Part shown: positions 1 through 5,876 of the stretch, one piece after another
Numbering within the stretch: the first letter of the stretch is position 1
Layout: each line of letters begins with the position of its first letter
Source of the DNA: Candidatus Aerophobota bacterium
GTDB taxonomy: Bacteria; Aerophobota; Aerophobia; Aerophobales; B3-G15
Reading direction: 5' to 3'
Length of the DNA stretch: 7,729 nucleotides
Assembly: GCA_003648845.1 (NCBI GenBank)
Contig: QMQA01000051.1
Location: forward strand, 1 to 7,729
Notes under the pieces: generated by a model
Seen by the model: only the letters and a program-made list of their open reading frames with translations
Told to the model about the DNA's origin: nothing
The model's database searches: none
Made by a program: the position numbers and the translations under genes

Positions 1-463
1 CTGAGTCCTTGCGAAAACAAGGCCCTACCTCAAAAATTCGTATAGGTTTTTTCCACAGACGAACAAGTTGCCTCAATAAATAATAGAGATTTGGTGCTAA
101 CATCGGTCTTAGACATCTATTTTTACTAACCCAAAATACTTGCTTAAACAATGGATGTTCTTTTGTAATCGACATTTTCGCCAGCAAACCTTTGGCCATA
201 ATGATTGGGGTAACTACTTGGACAAACCCATTCTTGGTGAGTGTATTCACCAGCCTATTTTCCGCTTCACAAAGTGTAGGACGGTGACGAACATTGCGGA
301 GTTCCTCCAAACGCTGCTTACTTTGTTCCACAAGTAAACGCTCTACATGGCAAAAGGCTTTGTTCCGTTCCTGAACACCGCAGAATACCTTTTCTTCTAC
401 CTCTGGATCAGCATTTAACTCTCGCAAGCGTTGCTTCTGAACCGCCGTCCAGGTTATAACCAT
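1..463 (-). CDS. pylSc: Pyrrolysyl-tRNA synthetase catalytic domain PylSc, 3'-truncated by the window edge
   Basis: This class II aminoacyl-tRNA synthetase charges tRNA-Pyl (anticodon CUA) with pyrrolysine, allowing UAG to be decoded. I translated 154 codons from the ATG whose complement is at 461-463. The N-terminus (WTAVQKQRLRELNA, residues 5-18) and FVQVVTP (80-86) closely resemble Desulfitobacterium PylSc as I recall it. The block CLRPMLAPNLYYLL (117-130) is the pyrrolysine-pocket motif: A123, L126, Y127 and L130 correspond to A302, L305, Y306 and L309 of Methanosarcina mazei PylS. Motif 2, IFEVGPCFRKDS (143-154), carries the ATP-contacting R151 (equivalent to R330). There is no room for a fused N-terminal tRNA-binding domain, so this is the split bacterial form. 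PylSn and pylT should lie elsewhere. The pocket residues N346, C348 and Y384 lie beyond the edge. An upstream GGAAGGG supports the start. It is transcribed in the same direction as the liv operon. Confidence 0.95.
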   Translation of the reverse strand, partial: MVITWTAVQKQRLRELNADPEVEEKVFCGVQERNKAFCHVERLLVEQSKQRLEELRNVRHRPTLCEAENRLVNTLTKNGFVQVVTPIIMAKGLLAKMSITKEHPLFKQVFWVSKNRCLRPMLAPNLYYLLRQLVRLWKKPIRIFEVGPCFRKDS

Positions 464-499
464 TGATCTTACCCTTCCTTTTTCAAGTTTCTTTCTCTC

Positions 500-556
500 T
501 CAAAAGATCTCATATTCGTAAAGAGACATAGATATACTTCTAGCTTGATTTTTCAT
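500..556 (-). CDS. Possible 18-codon leader peptide upstream of pylSc
   Basis: An ATG (complement at 554-556) is preceded by GAGGAAG about 6 nt upstream, a plausible ribosome-binding site, and opens an 18-codon frame reading MKNQARSISMSLYEYEIF before TGA. It ends 36 nt upstream of the pylSc start and has the same direction. The peptide matches no family I recognise and has no run of a single amino acid that would suggest a classical attenuator. A chance frame is as likely as a real leader peptide, and it is listed only because the start signal is good and its position is suggestive. Confidence 0.2.
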   Translation of the reverse strand: MKNQARSISMSLYEYEIF

Positions 557-754
557 GGTTTACTTCCTCAGGAGACCATCCTACATTTATAATACCAATC
601 CCTCCTGTAAAATAAAGCTTTTCGTTCCACCTTTTTAATTAGTGTCACCTTCTCCACAGACATAAATAGGAGAGTAGCGTAAAATATAATCCACCACACA
701 GAATATGTTTATTTCTTCCTTCAAGTAAATTTTTGATCAACTTTTTAAATGCCT

Positions 755-772
755 AATTCCTCTGTAGGAATT
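755..772 (-). terminator. Short hairpin downstream of livF, weak terminator candidate
   Basis: AATTCCT and AGGAATT form a perfect 7-bp stem around a 4-nt loop, 33 nt past the livF stop. On the transcribed strand the stem is AT-rich and is followed by AGGCATTTAAAAA rather than a U-tract, so it would be at best a poor intrinsic terminator. It may only be a 3'-end or processing structure. Confidence 0.25.
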
Positions 773-805
773 TCGCTTTTCTTTCTCGGCACGAGGTTGC
801 CATAT

Positions 806-1516
806 TTATAACCCTAAATAAGCTTTTTTTATTCGCTCATCCTCTAAAACTTCTCTTCCCATTCCCTCCAGGACAACCCTTCCATTCTCTAAAACATAAC
901 CTCTATTACACAGATTTAAAGATTGTTTAACATTCTGTTCAACTAAGAAAATGGTAATTCCTTGCGTATTAATCTGTCGGAGTATCTCAAAAACTTTCTT
1001 GACTAAAATAGGGGCTAATCCCAGAGAGGGTTCATCAACCATTAACAGTCTAGGTCTAGCCATTAAACCCCGTCCAATAGCCAACATCTGCTGTTCACCA
1101 CCGCTTAAAGTCCTCCCCAATTGCGTTTTTCTTTCCTCCAACACGGGAAACATCTCAAAGACCATTTCAAGACTTTGGTCCATTTTTTGCCTAGCTCTCG
1201 GTGTATAAGCACCTATCGTGAGATTCTCTAATACCGTGAGAAATGGAAAGATACCTCTTCCCTCCGGAATTTGAATGATACCTTTTTCTGCAGTGTAATG
1301 GGGTGGGAGACCATCAATTCTCTCGCCAAGAAATCTTATTTTTCCTGAAGTGGGGCTGAGCAAACCTGATATAGTTTTGATCATAGTGGTTTTGCCTGCT
1401 CCATTGGCTCCTATCATGCTTACAATCTCCCCCTCTTCTATCTTTAAAGAAACATCATATAGGGCCTGCAAATCTCCATAATGGACGTTTAAGTTACTTA
1501 CTTCAAGTAATGACAT
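806..1516 (-). CDS. livF: LivF-type ABC transporter ATP-binding protein
   Basis: This is one of two cytoplasmic ATPases that energise the Liv/HAAT-family importer, pairing with the LivG-type subunit on the LivH/LivM membrane core. The 236-residue length is normal for LivF. Visible motifs are Walker A GANGAGKTT (36-44, K42), the LivF-typical PEGRGIF after the Q-loop (84-90), a canonical LSGGEQQ signature (137-143), Walker B LLMVDEP (157-163) and D-loop SLGLAP (164-169). LVEQN (191-195) has glutamine where most ABC ATPases have the switch histidine, which is usual for LivF. The start overlaps the 3' end of livG by 14 bp, implying translational coupling, and AGGAGAGG lies just upstream inside livG. 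It is the last gene of the transporter operon. The stop is TAA. Confidence 0.95.
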   Translation of the reverse strand: MSLLEVSNLNVHYGDLQALYDVSLKIEEGEIVSMIGANGAGKTTMIKTISGLLSPTSGKIRFLGERIDGLPPHYTAEKGIIQIPEGRGIFPFLTVLENLTIGAYTPRARQKMDQSLEMVFEMFPVLEERKTQLGRTLSGGEQQMLAIGRGLMARPRLLMVDEPSLGLAPILVKKVFEILRQINTQGITIFLVEQNVKQSLNLCNRGYVLENGRVVLEGMGREVLEDERIKKAYLGL

Positions 1517-2228
1517 ATTCCTCTCCTAAATAAGCCTTAATTACCTCCTCATTTGTGGATATTTCTTTTGGAGACCCCTCTGCAATCTTTTTACCATGGT
1601 GGAGAACTGCTATTCGCTCAGAAAGATTCATAACAGCCTGCATCACATGTTCAATAAGAAATATAGTTATCCCTTCTTCCCGGATTTTTCTTATCAGAAC
1701 TACTGCTTCCTCAACCTCTTTTGGATTTAAGCCAGCAAACAACTCATCTAATAATAAAAGTTTTGGCTCTGTGGCTAAAGCTCGAGCAAGTTCAAGTCGT
1801 TTTCGGTCAGCAAGAGTTAAACTATCAGCAGGAAAATCCTTCTTTGCTGAGAGCCCTATAAACTCGAGGACTCTCTGGGCTTTCTCTTTGGCTTCCCTTG
1901 CGCCTTCCCTTCTGCAAAATGCCCCGACCATCACATTTGCCAGTACATTCATATCTTTAAAGGGTTTAACTATTTGGAAAACTCTGCCAATTCCCTTCTT
2001 GCAGATTAAGTCAGGTCTTAACCCTTCAATATTTTCTCCCTTAAAGATCACACTCCCTGAGTCTGGAGTATAGAAACCACATATCGCATTAAATGCAGTC
2101 GTTTTTCCAGCTCCGTTAGGACCAATTAGTCCGAAGATTTCCCCTTCATTTAATATCAGATCTAAATTATCAACAGCCGTTAATCCTCCAAACTTTTTCG
2201 TTAAATTTCTAATTTCAAGTAAGGCCAT
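1503..2228 (-). CDS. livG: LivG-type ABC transporter ATP-binding protein
   Basis: This is the second cytoplasmic ATPase of the importer. The 241-residue length is slightly short of E. coli LivG but normal for the family. Motifs are Walker A GPNGAGKTT (36-44, K42), Q-loop glutamine Q85 in VFQIVKPF, Walker B LLLLDE (157-162), D-loop AGLNPKE (165-171) and the switch histidine in LIEHVM (H194). The signature region reads LTLADRKRLELARAL (137-151) rather than LSxGQ, so the usual serine and glycine are replaced; I recall this variant from other LivG-like proteins, so it is not evidence of inactivity. The GKKIAEGSP and VIKAYLG tail is typical of LivG. It starts 12 nt after the livM stop with GGAGAGG as ribosome-binding site, and its end overlaps livF. 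The stop is TGA. Confidence 0.94.
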   Translation of the reverse strand: MALLEIRNLTKKFGGLTAVDNLDLILNEGEIFGLIGPNGAGKTTAFNAICGFYTPDSGSVIFKGENIEGLRPDLICKKGIGRVFQIVKPFKDMNVLANVMVGAFCRREGAREAKEKAQRVLEFIGLSAKKDFPADSLTLADRKRLELARALATEPKLLLLDELFAGLNPKEVEEAVVLIRKIREEGITIFLIEHVMQAVMNLSERIAVLHHGKKIAEGSPKEISTNEEVIKAYLGEEYVIT

Positions 2229-2240
2229 AAGTCCCTCTCC

Positions 2241-3287
2241 TTAAACCTTTTGAACCCGCGGTTCCAATTTTTTGACCCATCGGGTGTATACTCTTCCAAT
2301 AGGTCGCATGAGTCCACCGGGTTGAAAAAGCATCACCGCCATTACCACAATACCGAGTAGCATAAGATGAACACCTAGGAATCTACCCCCGGAAAGATAT
2401 ATACGGCTTAACTCTGAAGCCGGAACATAGATAAGAGCTCCAATGATTGGTCCCATCACAGTCCCTCTCCCTCCAATTAACGCAATAAAAGCCAACTCAC
2501 ATGATAGCATTATTCCCATTACTGCCTCCGGGTATATGTAAAGAAGGAGTTGAGCATAAAAAGTCCCACCTATAGCACTGAGAAAAGCGCTCAAGGAAAC
2601 AGCCATAAGTCTACATTTGGAAATATTCACTCCCAGAGACTGAGCTGCTTCCACATCATTGCGAATGGCAGAAAGGCAGTATCCTAACTTAGTCTTGGAA
2701 ATCCTGTAGGTTATAAACCAGGCAATAAGCAACATGATTAAGATAGTATAGTAATAATACGCTTTGTTCACGAACTGGTAGTGAAAAGGTGCATGACCAA
2801 GTGGCGGAATAGACAGTCCCCTTGGGCCTCGAATCTCTATTCCAAAAATTTTAGTTGTGTTTTCGGTCAATATTTTTATAAGCTCAGCAAAACCTATTGA
2901 GGCTAAAGCAAAATAAGCACCAAGCAATCTAAGACAAGGATAAAAGACAGTTATTGCAGCAACTACAGCAAAAGCTCCCCCCACAAACATACCAATCCAG
3001 GGGGAGAGACCAAAGTGAAGATACAGGGCAGTTGAGGTGTACGCGCCTATACCGATGAAAGCTGCATGCCCTAGGGAAAGCTGACCAGCAAACCCTCCTA
3101 CAAGATTCCAGCTACAGGTTAGATAGGCATACCACATAGTTAAAATTGCCAGTTGTAGCCAACTCGGGTCTTTAACCACCAAGGGAATACAAAACACCAC
3201 TGCTACTAACGCAAGAAGAATAGGAATGGGTGATCTGAAACTTCGGGCAAATTTATCTTTATTTATCTTTTCTTCTTTTACCTGCAT
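2241..3287 (-). CDS. livM: LivM-type ABC transporter permease
   Basis: This integral membrane subunit forms the translocation pore with LivH. It has 348 residues, a short charged cytoplasmic N-terminus (1-18) and then many hydrophobic segments. LivM-family hallmarks are GGFAGQLSLGHAAFIGIGAY (64-83), the ATPase-coupling loop GYCLSAIRNDVEAAQSLGV (202-220), AFIALIGGRGTVMGP (266-280) and a LFQPGGLM terminus (320-327). The large polar stretch around 145-170 fits the usual LivM external loop. It begins 12 nt downstream of livH, whose TAA runs directly into a GGGAGG ribosome-binding site, so the two permeases are probably coupled. The signature motifs are intact; the transported substrate cannot be read from this subunit. 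Confidence 0.94.
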   Translation of the reverse strand: MQVKEEKINKDKFARSFRSPIPILLALVAVVFCIPLVVKDPSWLQLAILTMWYAYLTCSWNLVGGFAGQLSLGHAAFIGIGAYTSTALYLHFGLSPWIGMFVGGAFAVVAAITVFYPCLRLLGAYFALASIGFAELIKILTENTTKIFGIEIRGPRGLSIPPLGHAPFHYQFVNKAYYYYTILIMLLIAWFITYRISKTKLGYCLSAIRNDVEAAQSLGVNISKCRLMAVSLSAFLSAIGGTFYAQLLLYIYPEAVMGIMLSCELAFIALIGGRGTVMGPIIGALIYVPASELSRIYLSGGRFLGVHLMLLGIVVMAVMLFQPGGLMRPIGRVYTRWVKKLEPRVQKV

Positions 3288-3299
3288 GCTTTCCTCCCT

Positions 3300-4181
3300 T
3301 TACCATTCTTTTTCAAAGCCAAATAGTCCTTGTGGTCTCAGATATAACACACCTAAAAATACAGCAAAGATTATACCCTGTGTTAGCGTTGCTGGGATGA
3401 ACTGCGCTCCAACTGACTCTATCAATCCAATCAAAAGTCCCCCTAAAAGTGCCCCCGGAACACTACCCAGGCCTCCCAGCACCACAATTATAAATGCTCT
3501 TATATCAAACACAAACCCTGCCTGGGGATGAATATAATAAAAAGGAACAAGTAGAGAACCTACAAGCCCTGTAATAGCAATCCCTATTCCAAAAGCGATA
3601 TTGTAAATCCGATAGACATCTATGCCCATTAGACTTGCTGTATCTCTATCTTGACCAGTAGCCCTTATTGCTATACCCAACCGTGTTTTCTTGAGAAACG
3701 TAGACAACACATAGGCGGCAACTATAGTTATTATAAAAGCATACAGCCGGGGAGCACTTATCAGGAGCCCTCCCACATCATATGTCAAACCACTGTAAGG
3801 AGTTCTTGCTGTTCTATAAAAAGGACCAAACAGCAGCAGGGCAAAATTATCTATAAATAACCACAACCCCGCCGTCAGTATTAACACCCCTATTGGTTCT
3901 CTCACACCAACCTCAGATCTAAAAACAGGCTTAATGAGGGCATCCTGAACGAAGTAACCCAACAAGAAAAGAGCAGGAACTATTATGATGAGGCCTAGAT
4001 AAGGATCAATGCCAGTTAGCGTCCAGAGCCAGTAGCCAGCAAACATCCCAACCATAATGAACGAGCCATGCGCCCAGTTAATTACTTTCATAACTCCAAA
4101 GATGAGAGTAAGTCCCAGTGCTGTTAAACCATAAACACCCCCCATCAGAACTCCATTAATCAGTGCTTGAATTATCACCAT
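3300..4181 (-). CDS. livH: LivH-type ABC transporter permease
   Basis: This is the first permease of the importer, the partner of the LivM-type subunit. Its 293 residues match the family's usual size. Hallmarks are MGGVYGLTALGLTLIFGVMK (13-32) followed by INWAHGSFIM (34-43), the cytoplasmic coupling loop LGIAIRATGQDRDTASLMGI (168-187), IVVLGGLGSVPGALLGGLL (232-250) and the terminus LYLRPQGLFG (279-288). There are about eight hydrophobic segments. The start is set by AGGAG about 6 nt before the ATG. It lies 89 nt after the binding-protein stop, a gap containing a perfect inverted repeat that probably sets different expression levels for the binding protein and the membrane subunits. The stop is TAA. 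Confidence 0.95.
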   Translation of the reverse strand: MVIIQALINGVLMGGVYGLTALGLTLIFGVMKVINWAHGSFIMVGMFAGYWLWTLTGIDPYLGLIIIVPALFLLGYFVQDALIKPVFRSEVGVREPIGVLILTAGLWLFIDNFALLLFGPFYRTARTPYSGLTYDVGGLLISAPRLYAFIITIVAAYVLSTFLKKTRLGIAIRATGQDRDTASLMGIDVYRIYNIAFGIGIAITGLVGSLLVPFYYIHPQAGFVFDIRAFIIVVLGGLGSVPGALLGGLLIGLIESVGAQFIPATLTQGIIFAVFLGVLYLRPQGLFGFEKEW

Positions 4182-4213
4182 TGTTCGCTCCTATTATCAA
4201 TGTTTTTCAGAGT

Positions 4214-4270
4214 CTAATTATCAACTGTACAGGGGGTATCTTCAAGATACCCCCTGATAAATTTAATCCA
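4214..4270 (-). other. UAG-to-UAG read-through frame after the binding-protein gene
   Basis: The binding-protein gene ends with TAG. Continuing in frame gives 18 sense codons (WIKFIRGYLEDTPCTVDN) before a second TAG at 4214-4216, then 12 more codons to a TGA. The frame runs through the inverted repeat at 4230-4256. This is recorded only because pylSc in the same window shows that UAG can be a sense codon here. The encoded tail is short, polar and resembles no known extension of this family, so ordinary termination at the first UAG is far more likely. Confidence 0.15.
4230..4256 (-). promoter_or_regulatory. Perfect 13-bp intercistronic inverted repeat
   Basis: CAGGGGGTATCTT and AAGATACCCCCTG are exact reverse complements separated by one base, so the transcript folds into a stem of about 11-12 bp with a 3-5 nt loop. 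It begins 14 nt after the binding-protein stop and ends 48 nt before the livH start. On the transcribed strand it is followed by UACAGUUGAUAA, not a U-tract, so it is not a standard intrinsic terminator. By analogy with intercistronic hairpins after malE-type genes, it most likely protects the upstream mRNA from 3' exonucleases and keeps binding protein in excess over permease. Confidence 0.75.
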
Positions 4271-5542
4271 CTATCTCTGTTCCCAGCCGGGTATTGGCCA
4301 TATTGGTTCATATCCTTCTCTAGCTGCCGCAGCAGGCCAAACTGAAACACGCTCCAGTTTGCCGCCTACCTCGCGAATCTGAACTATAACCAAACTAGCA
4401 TGCGGATTCTGACCACTCTCATCAAATTCAATAACCTCATACGGTACCACCATAGCCGGACCTGTAGTTATATAAGTCTTCGCCAAAGCATCTCGTATTT
4501 TTTCCGGATCAGTTGAGGCAGCTCTTTCAAGAGCATTCGCTAAAACGTACATAGCCGCATAAACATCAACAGCCTCTGCAGGCATATGGAGTTCATATCT
4601 CTCGTAGAATTTTTTAGCTATTTCCTGTGATTGTGGATCAATATCGCTCTCCCACTCAGCTACATCAAACCAGTAGCGCGCATTCTCCCCTGTATTTTTA
4701 AGGTACGTGGGGTCGGCATGTCCACCAGCAGAGCCAATGAAGGCCATACAATTAACTTTCATTTCTGCAATTGTATTAGTGAGTAAAATCGCATCTGCAG
4801 CATAAGAAACAAACAAAGCTACGTCAGCCCCTGAATTTTTCAGCTTGATCACTACAGGGGTAAGATCAGGAGCAGCATGAGGATATGGCTCATCCAGTAC
4901 AACCTTTAATCCGTATTTTGGAGCCAATTCTCTCCAGCCCTCTGCAGTTGATTGTCCCCAATCTGTATTTTCGTAAATCAGCGCCAGTGTTTTTGCCTTC
5001 TTGCCGGTCTTTTTTCCCATTGCATCTATGAATCTTATCTGATCTCTAGCCCACCAGGAAGCTTTTGCCGCTAATCTAAAGGTGTACTTAAAACCTCTTT
5101 CAGTTATTTTATCCATGACAGACACCGGAACGAGGAAAGGCACTTTATATCTCTCAGCAACCGCAGTAGCAGCATAAGTAACGGTGCTCTGATAACACCC
5201 CGTTACTACGACAACATTATCTCTCACGATCAGCTTCTCCGTCTCAGTTGCTCCAATTTTCGGATCGCCACGACTGTCCGCATACAGCATCTTCAATTTT
5301 GCTCCACCTAAGGATTTAATACCTCCAGCTGCATTTATTTCTTCTACCGCCATCTCACGAGCCATCTTCCCAACCTGCCCAATAGGAGCAATATCACCGG
5401 AAAGAGGAAGCACATTACCTATTTTTACCTCTTTTACAGTTTCTGCTTTTACTACCTGTCCCAGAAAGAAAGTTATCACACATAAGCTCAAAAACACCAC
5501 AGATAAACATTTCCAAAAAAACTCTCTTCTCCCCGTAAACAT
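4271..5542 (-). CDS. Liv/HAAT-type periplasmic substrate-binding protein
   Basis: This is the extracytoplasmic receptor of the importer, a type I periplasmic-binding (LivJ/LivK-like) protein. I chose the start at 5542 because AAAGGAGGAGGT sits 5 nt before it; an in-frame ATG eight codons upstream lacks such a site. From 5542 it encodes 423 residues. Residues 1-33 form a Sec signal peptide with cleavage likely after VVKA. There is no lipobox, so the product should be soluble in the periplasm. The mature N-terminus VKIGNVLPLSGD (39-50) is typical of the family, as are EMAVEEINAAGG (63-74), TGCYQSTVTYAATAVAERYK (114-133) and IYENTDWGQ (189-197). The ligand cannot be deduced: the family covers branched-chain amino acids, amides, urea and aromatics. 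Adjacent pylSc makes a methylated amine possible. The gene ends in TAG. Confidence 0.93.
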   Translation of the reverse strand: MFTGRREFFWKCLSVVFLSLCVITFFLGQVVKAETVKEVKIGNVLPLSGDIAPIGQVGKMAREMAVEEINAAGGIKSLGGAKLKMLYADSRGDPKIGATETEKLIVRDNVVVVTGCYQSTVTYAATAVAERYKVPFLVPVSVMDKITERGFKYTFRLAAKASWWARDQIRFIDAMGKKTGKKAKTLALIYENTDWGQSTAEGWRELAPKYGLKVVLDEPYPHAAPDLTPVVIKLKNSGADVALFVSYAADAILLTNTIAEMKVNCMAFIGSAGGHADPTYLKNTGENARYWFDVAEWESDIDPQSQEIAKKFYERYELHMPAEAVDVYAAMYVLANALERAASTDPEKIRDALAKTYITTGPAMVVPYEVIEFDESGQNPHASLVIVQIREVGGKLERVSVWPAAAAREGYEPIWPIPGWEQR

Positions 5543-5584
5543 AGCTACCTCCTCCTTTTGTGCCATTATGAATATAATTAGGCG

Positions 5585-5639
5585 GTAGATAAGGGATGAT
5601 ACCTTTCCCCTGATTTTTGATAACCTTTACCTTATCTAC
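5585..5639 (-). promoter_or_regulatory. Inverted repeat around a candidate liv promoter
   Basis: GTAGATAAGG (5585-5594) and CCTTATCTAC (5630-5639) are perfect 10-bp inverted arms 35 bp apart, starting 42 bp upstream of the binding-protein ATG. Between them on the minus strand is a possible sigma-70 promoter, TTATCA (5618-5623) and TATCAT (5596-5601) with a 16-bp spacer, matching the consensus at 4/6 and 5/6 positions. The arms could be paired operator half-sites bracketing the promoter. If transcription starts further upstream, they could instead form a leader hairpin. There is no U-tract, so it is not a terminator. The repeat is seen directly; its function is inference. Confidence 0.4.
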
Positions 5640-5689
5640 TACCTTTTCCCCGACATCACATACTCTTATTGAGAATAGGCAAGACTCTC

Positions 5690-5876
5690 TCATCTCCCTG
5701 CGGACTCAAGCCCCTTCTTGGGTACACGCTTTATACGAGACAGCGCCTACCCCTTATATCTCACCAGTTCGATGTGCAGGATGCTGTGCTTTGAACGCTA
5801 CCTATAAGAAGAGCTTGCGACTGTTAAGAAAAAGTTCTCAAAGAAGTAGAGTATAGAAGAAAGTCTCGCAAAGTAT
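5690..5876 (+). mobile_element. Probable non-coding left end of the decayed IS110 element
   Basis: This stretch lies between the liv leader and the first recognisable transposase codons at 5877 and holds no convincing gene. Its base composition is less AT-rich than the surrounding spacers. IS110-group elements carry a non-coding region before the transposase that encodes the bridge RNA, and the position and size fit. I could not identify the element's exact end, a bridge-RNA fold or the core dinucleotide, so this rests on position only. Confidence 0.35.

Larger units (their letters stand above)
464..805. other. Intergenic region between livF and pylSc
   Basis: This 342-bp AT-rich stretch holds no gene I can support. 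On the minus strand it has one small hairpin near livF (755-772), one possible 18-codon reading frame (500-556) and the pylSc ribosome-binding site just before 463. I looked for pylT, which would show a CTCTAAA anticodon loop and a CCA end, and did not find it on either strand. I saw no strong stem followed by a U-tract, so read-through from the liv operon into pylSc is possible but unproven. Confidence 0.6.

Noticed and set aside
140..337. 65-residue plus-strand open frame
   Set aside because: It lies antisense inside pylSc, whose protein sequence is clearly recognisable, and its own translation resembles nothing.
787..803. Sigma-54-like sequence just after livF (TGGCAACCTCGTGCC on minus, GGCACGAGGTTGCC on plus)
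   Set aside because: The invariant GG and GC are 9 nt apart rather than 10 on either strand, and the sequence is close to symmetric, so it is probably a coincidence.
1555..2073. 172-residue plus-strand open frame
   Set aside because: It is antisense to livG, which has all ABC ATPase motifs; the plus-strand translation has low-complexity composition typical of a shadow frame.
5543..5566. Upstream in-frame ATG for the binding protein, adding eight residues
   Set aside because: The strong AAAGGAGGAGGT site lies inside this extension and points to the ATG at 5542; the extension would also put acidic residues before the signal peptide.
5415..5693. 92-residue minus-strand frame upstream of and overlapping the binding-protein gene
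   Set aside because: It overlaps the signal-peptide region in another frame, has no ribosome-binding site comparable to that of the binding-protein gene and resembles no family.
5640..5870. tRNA or tRNA-Pyl gene in the spacers
   Set aside because: I searched by eye for a CTCTAAA or TTTAGAG anticodon loop with a GGTTCRA-type T-loop and CCA in the spacers and found none; a covariance model would be decisive.
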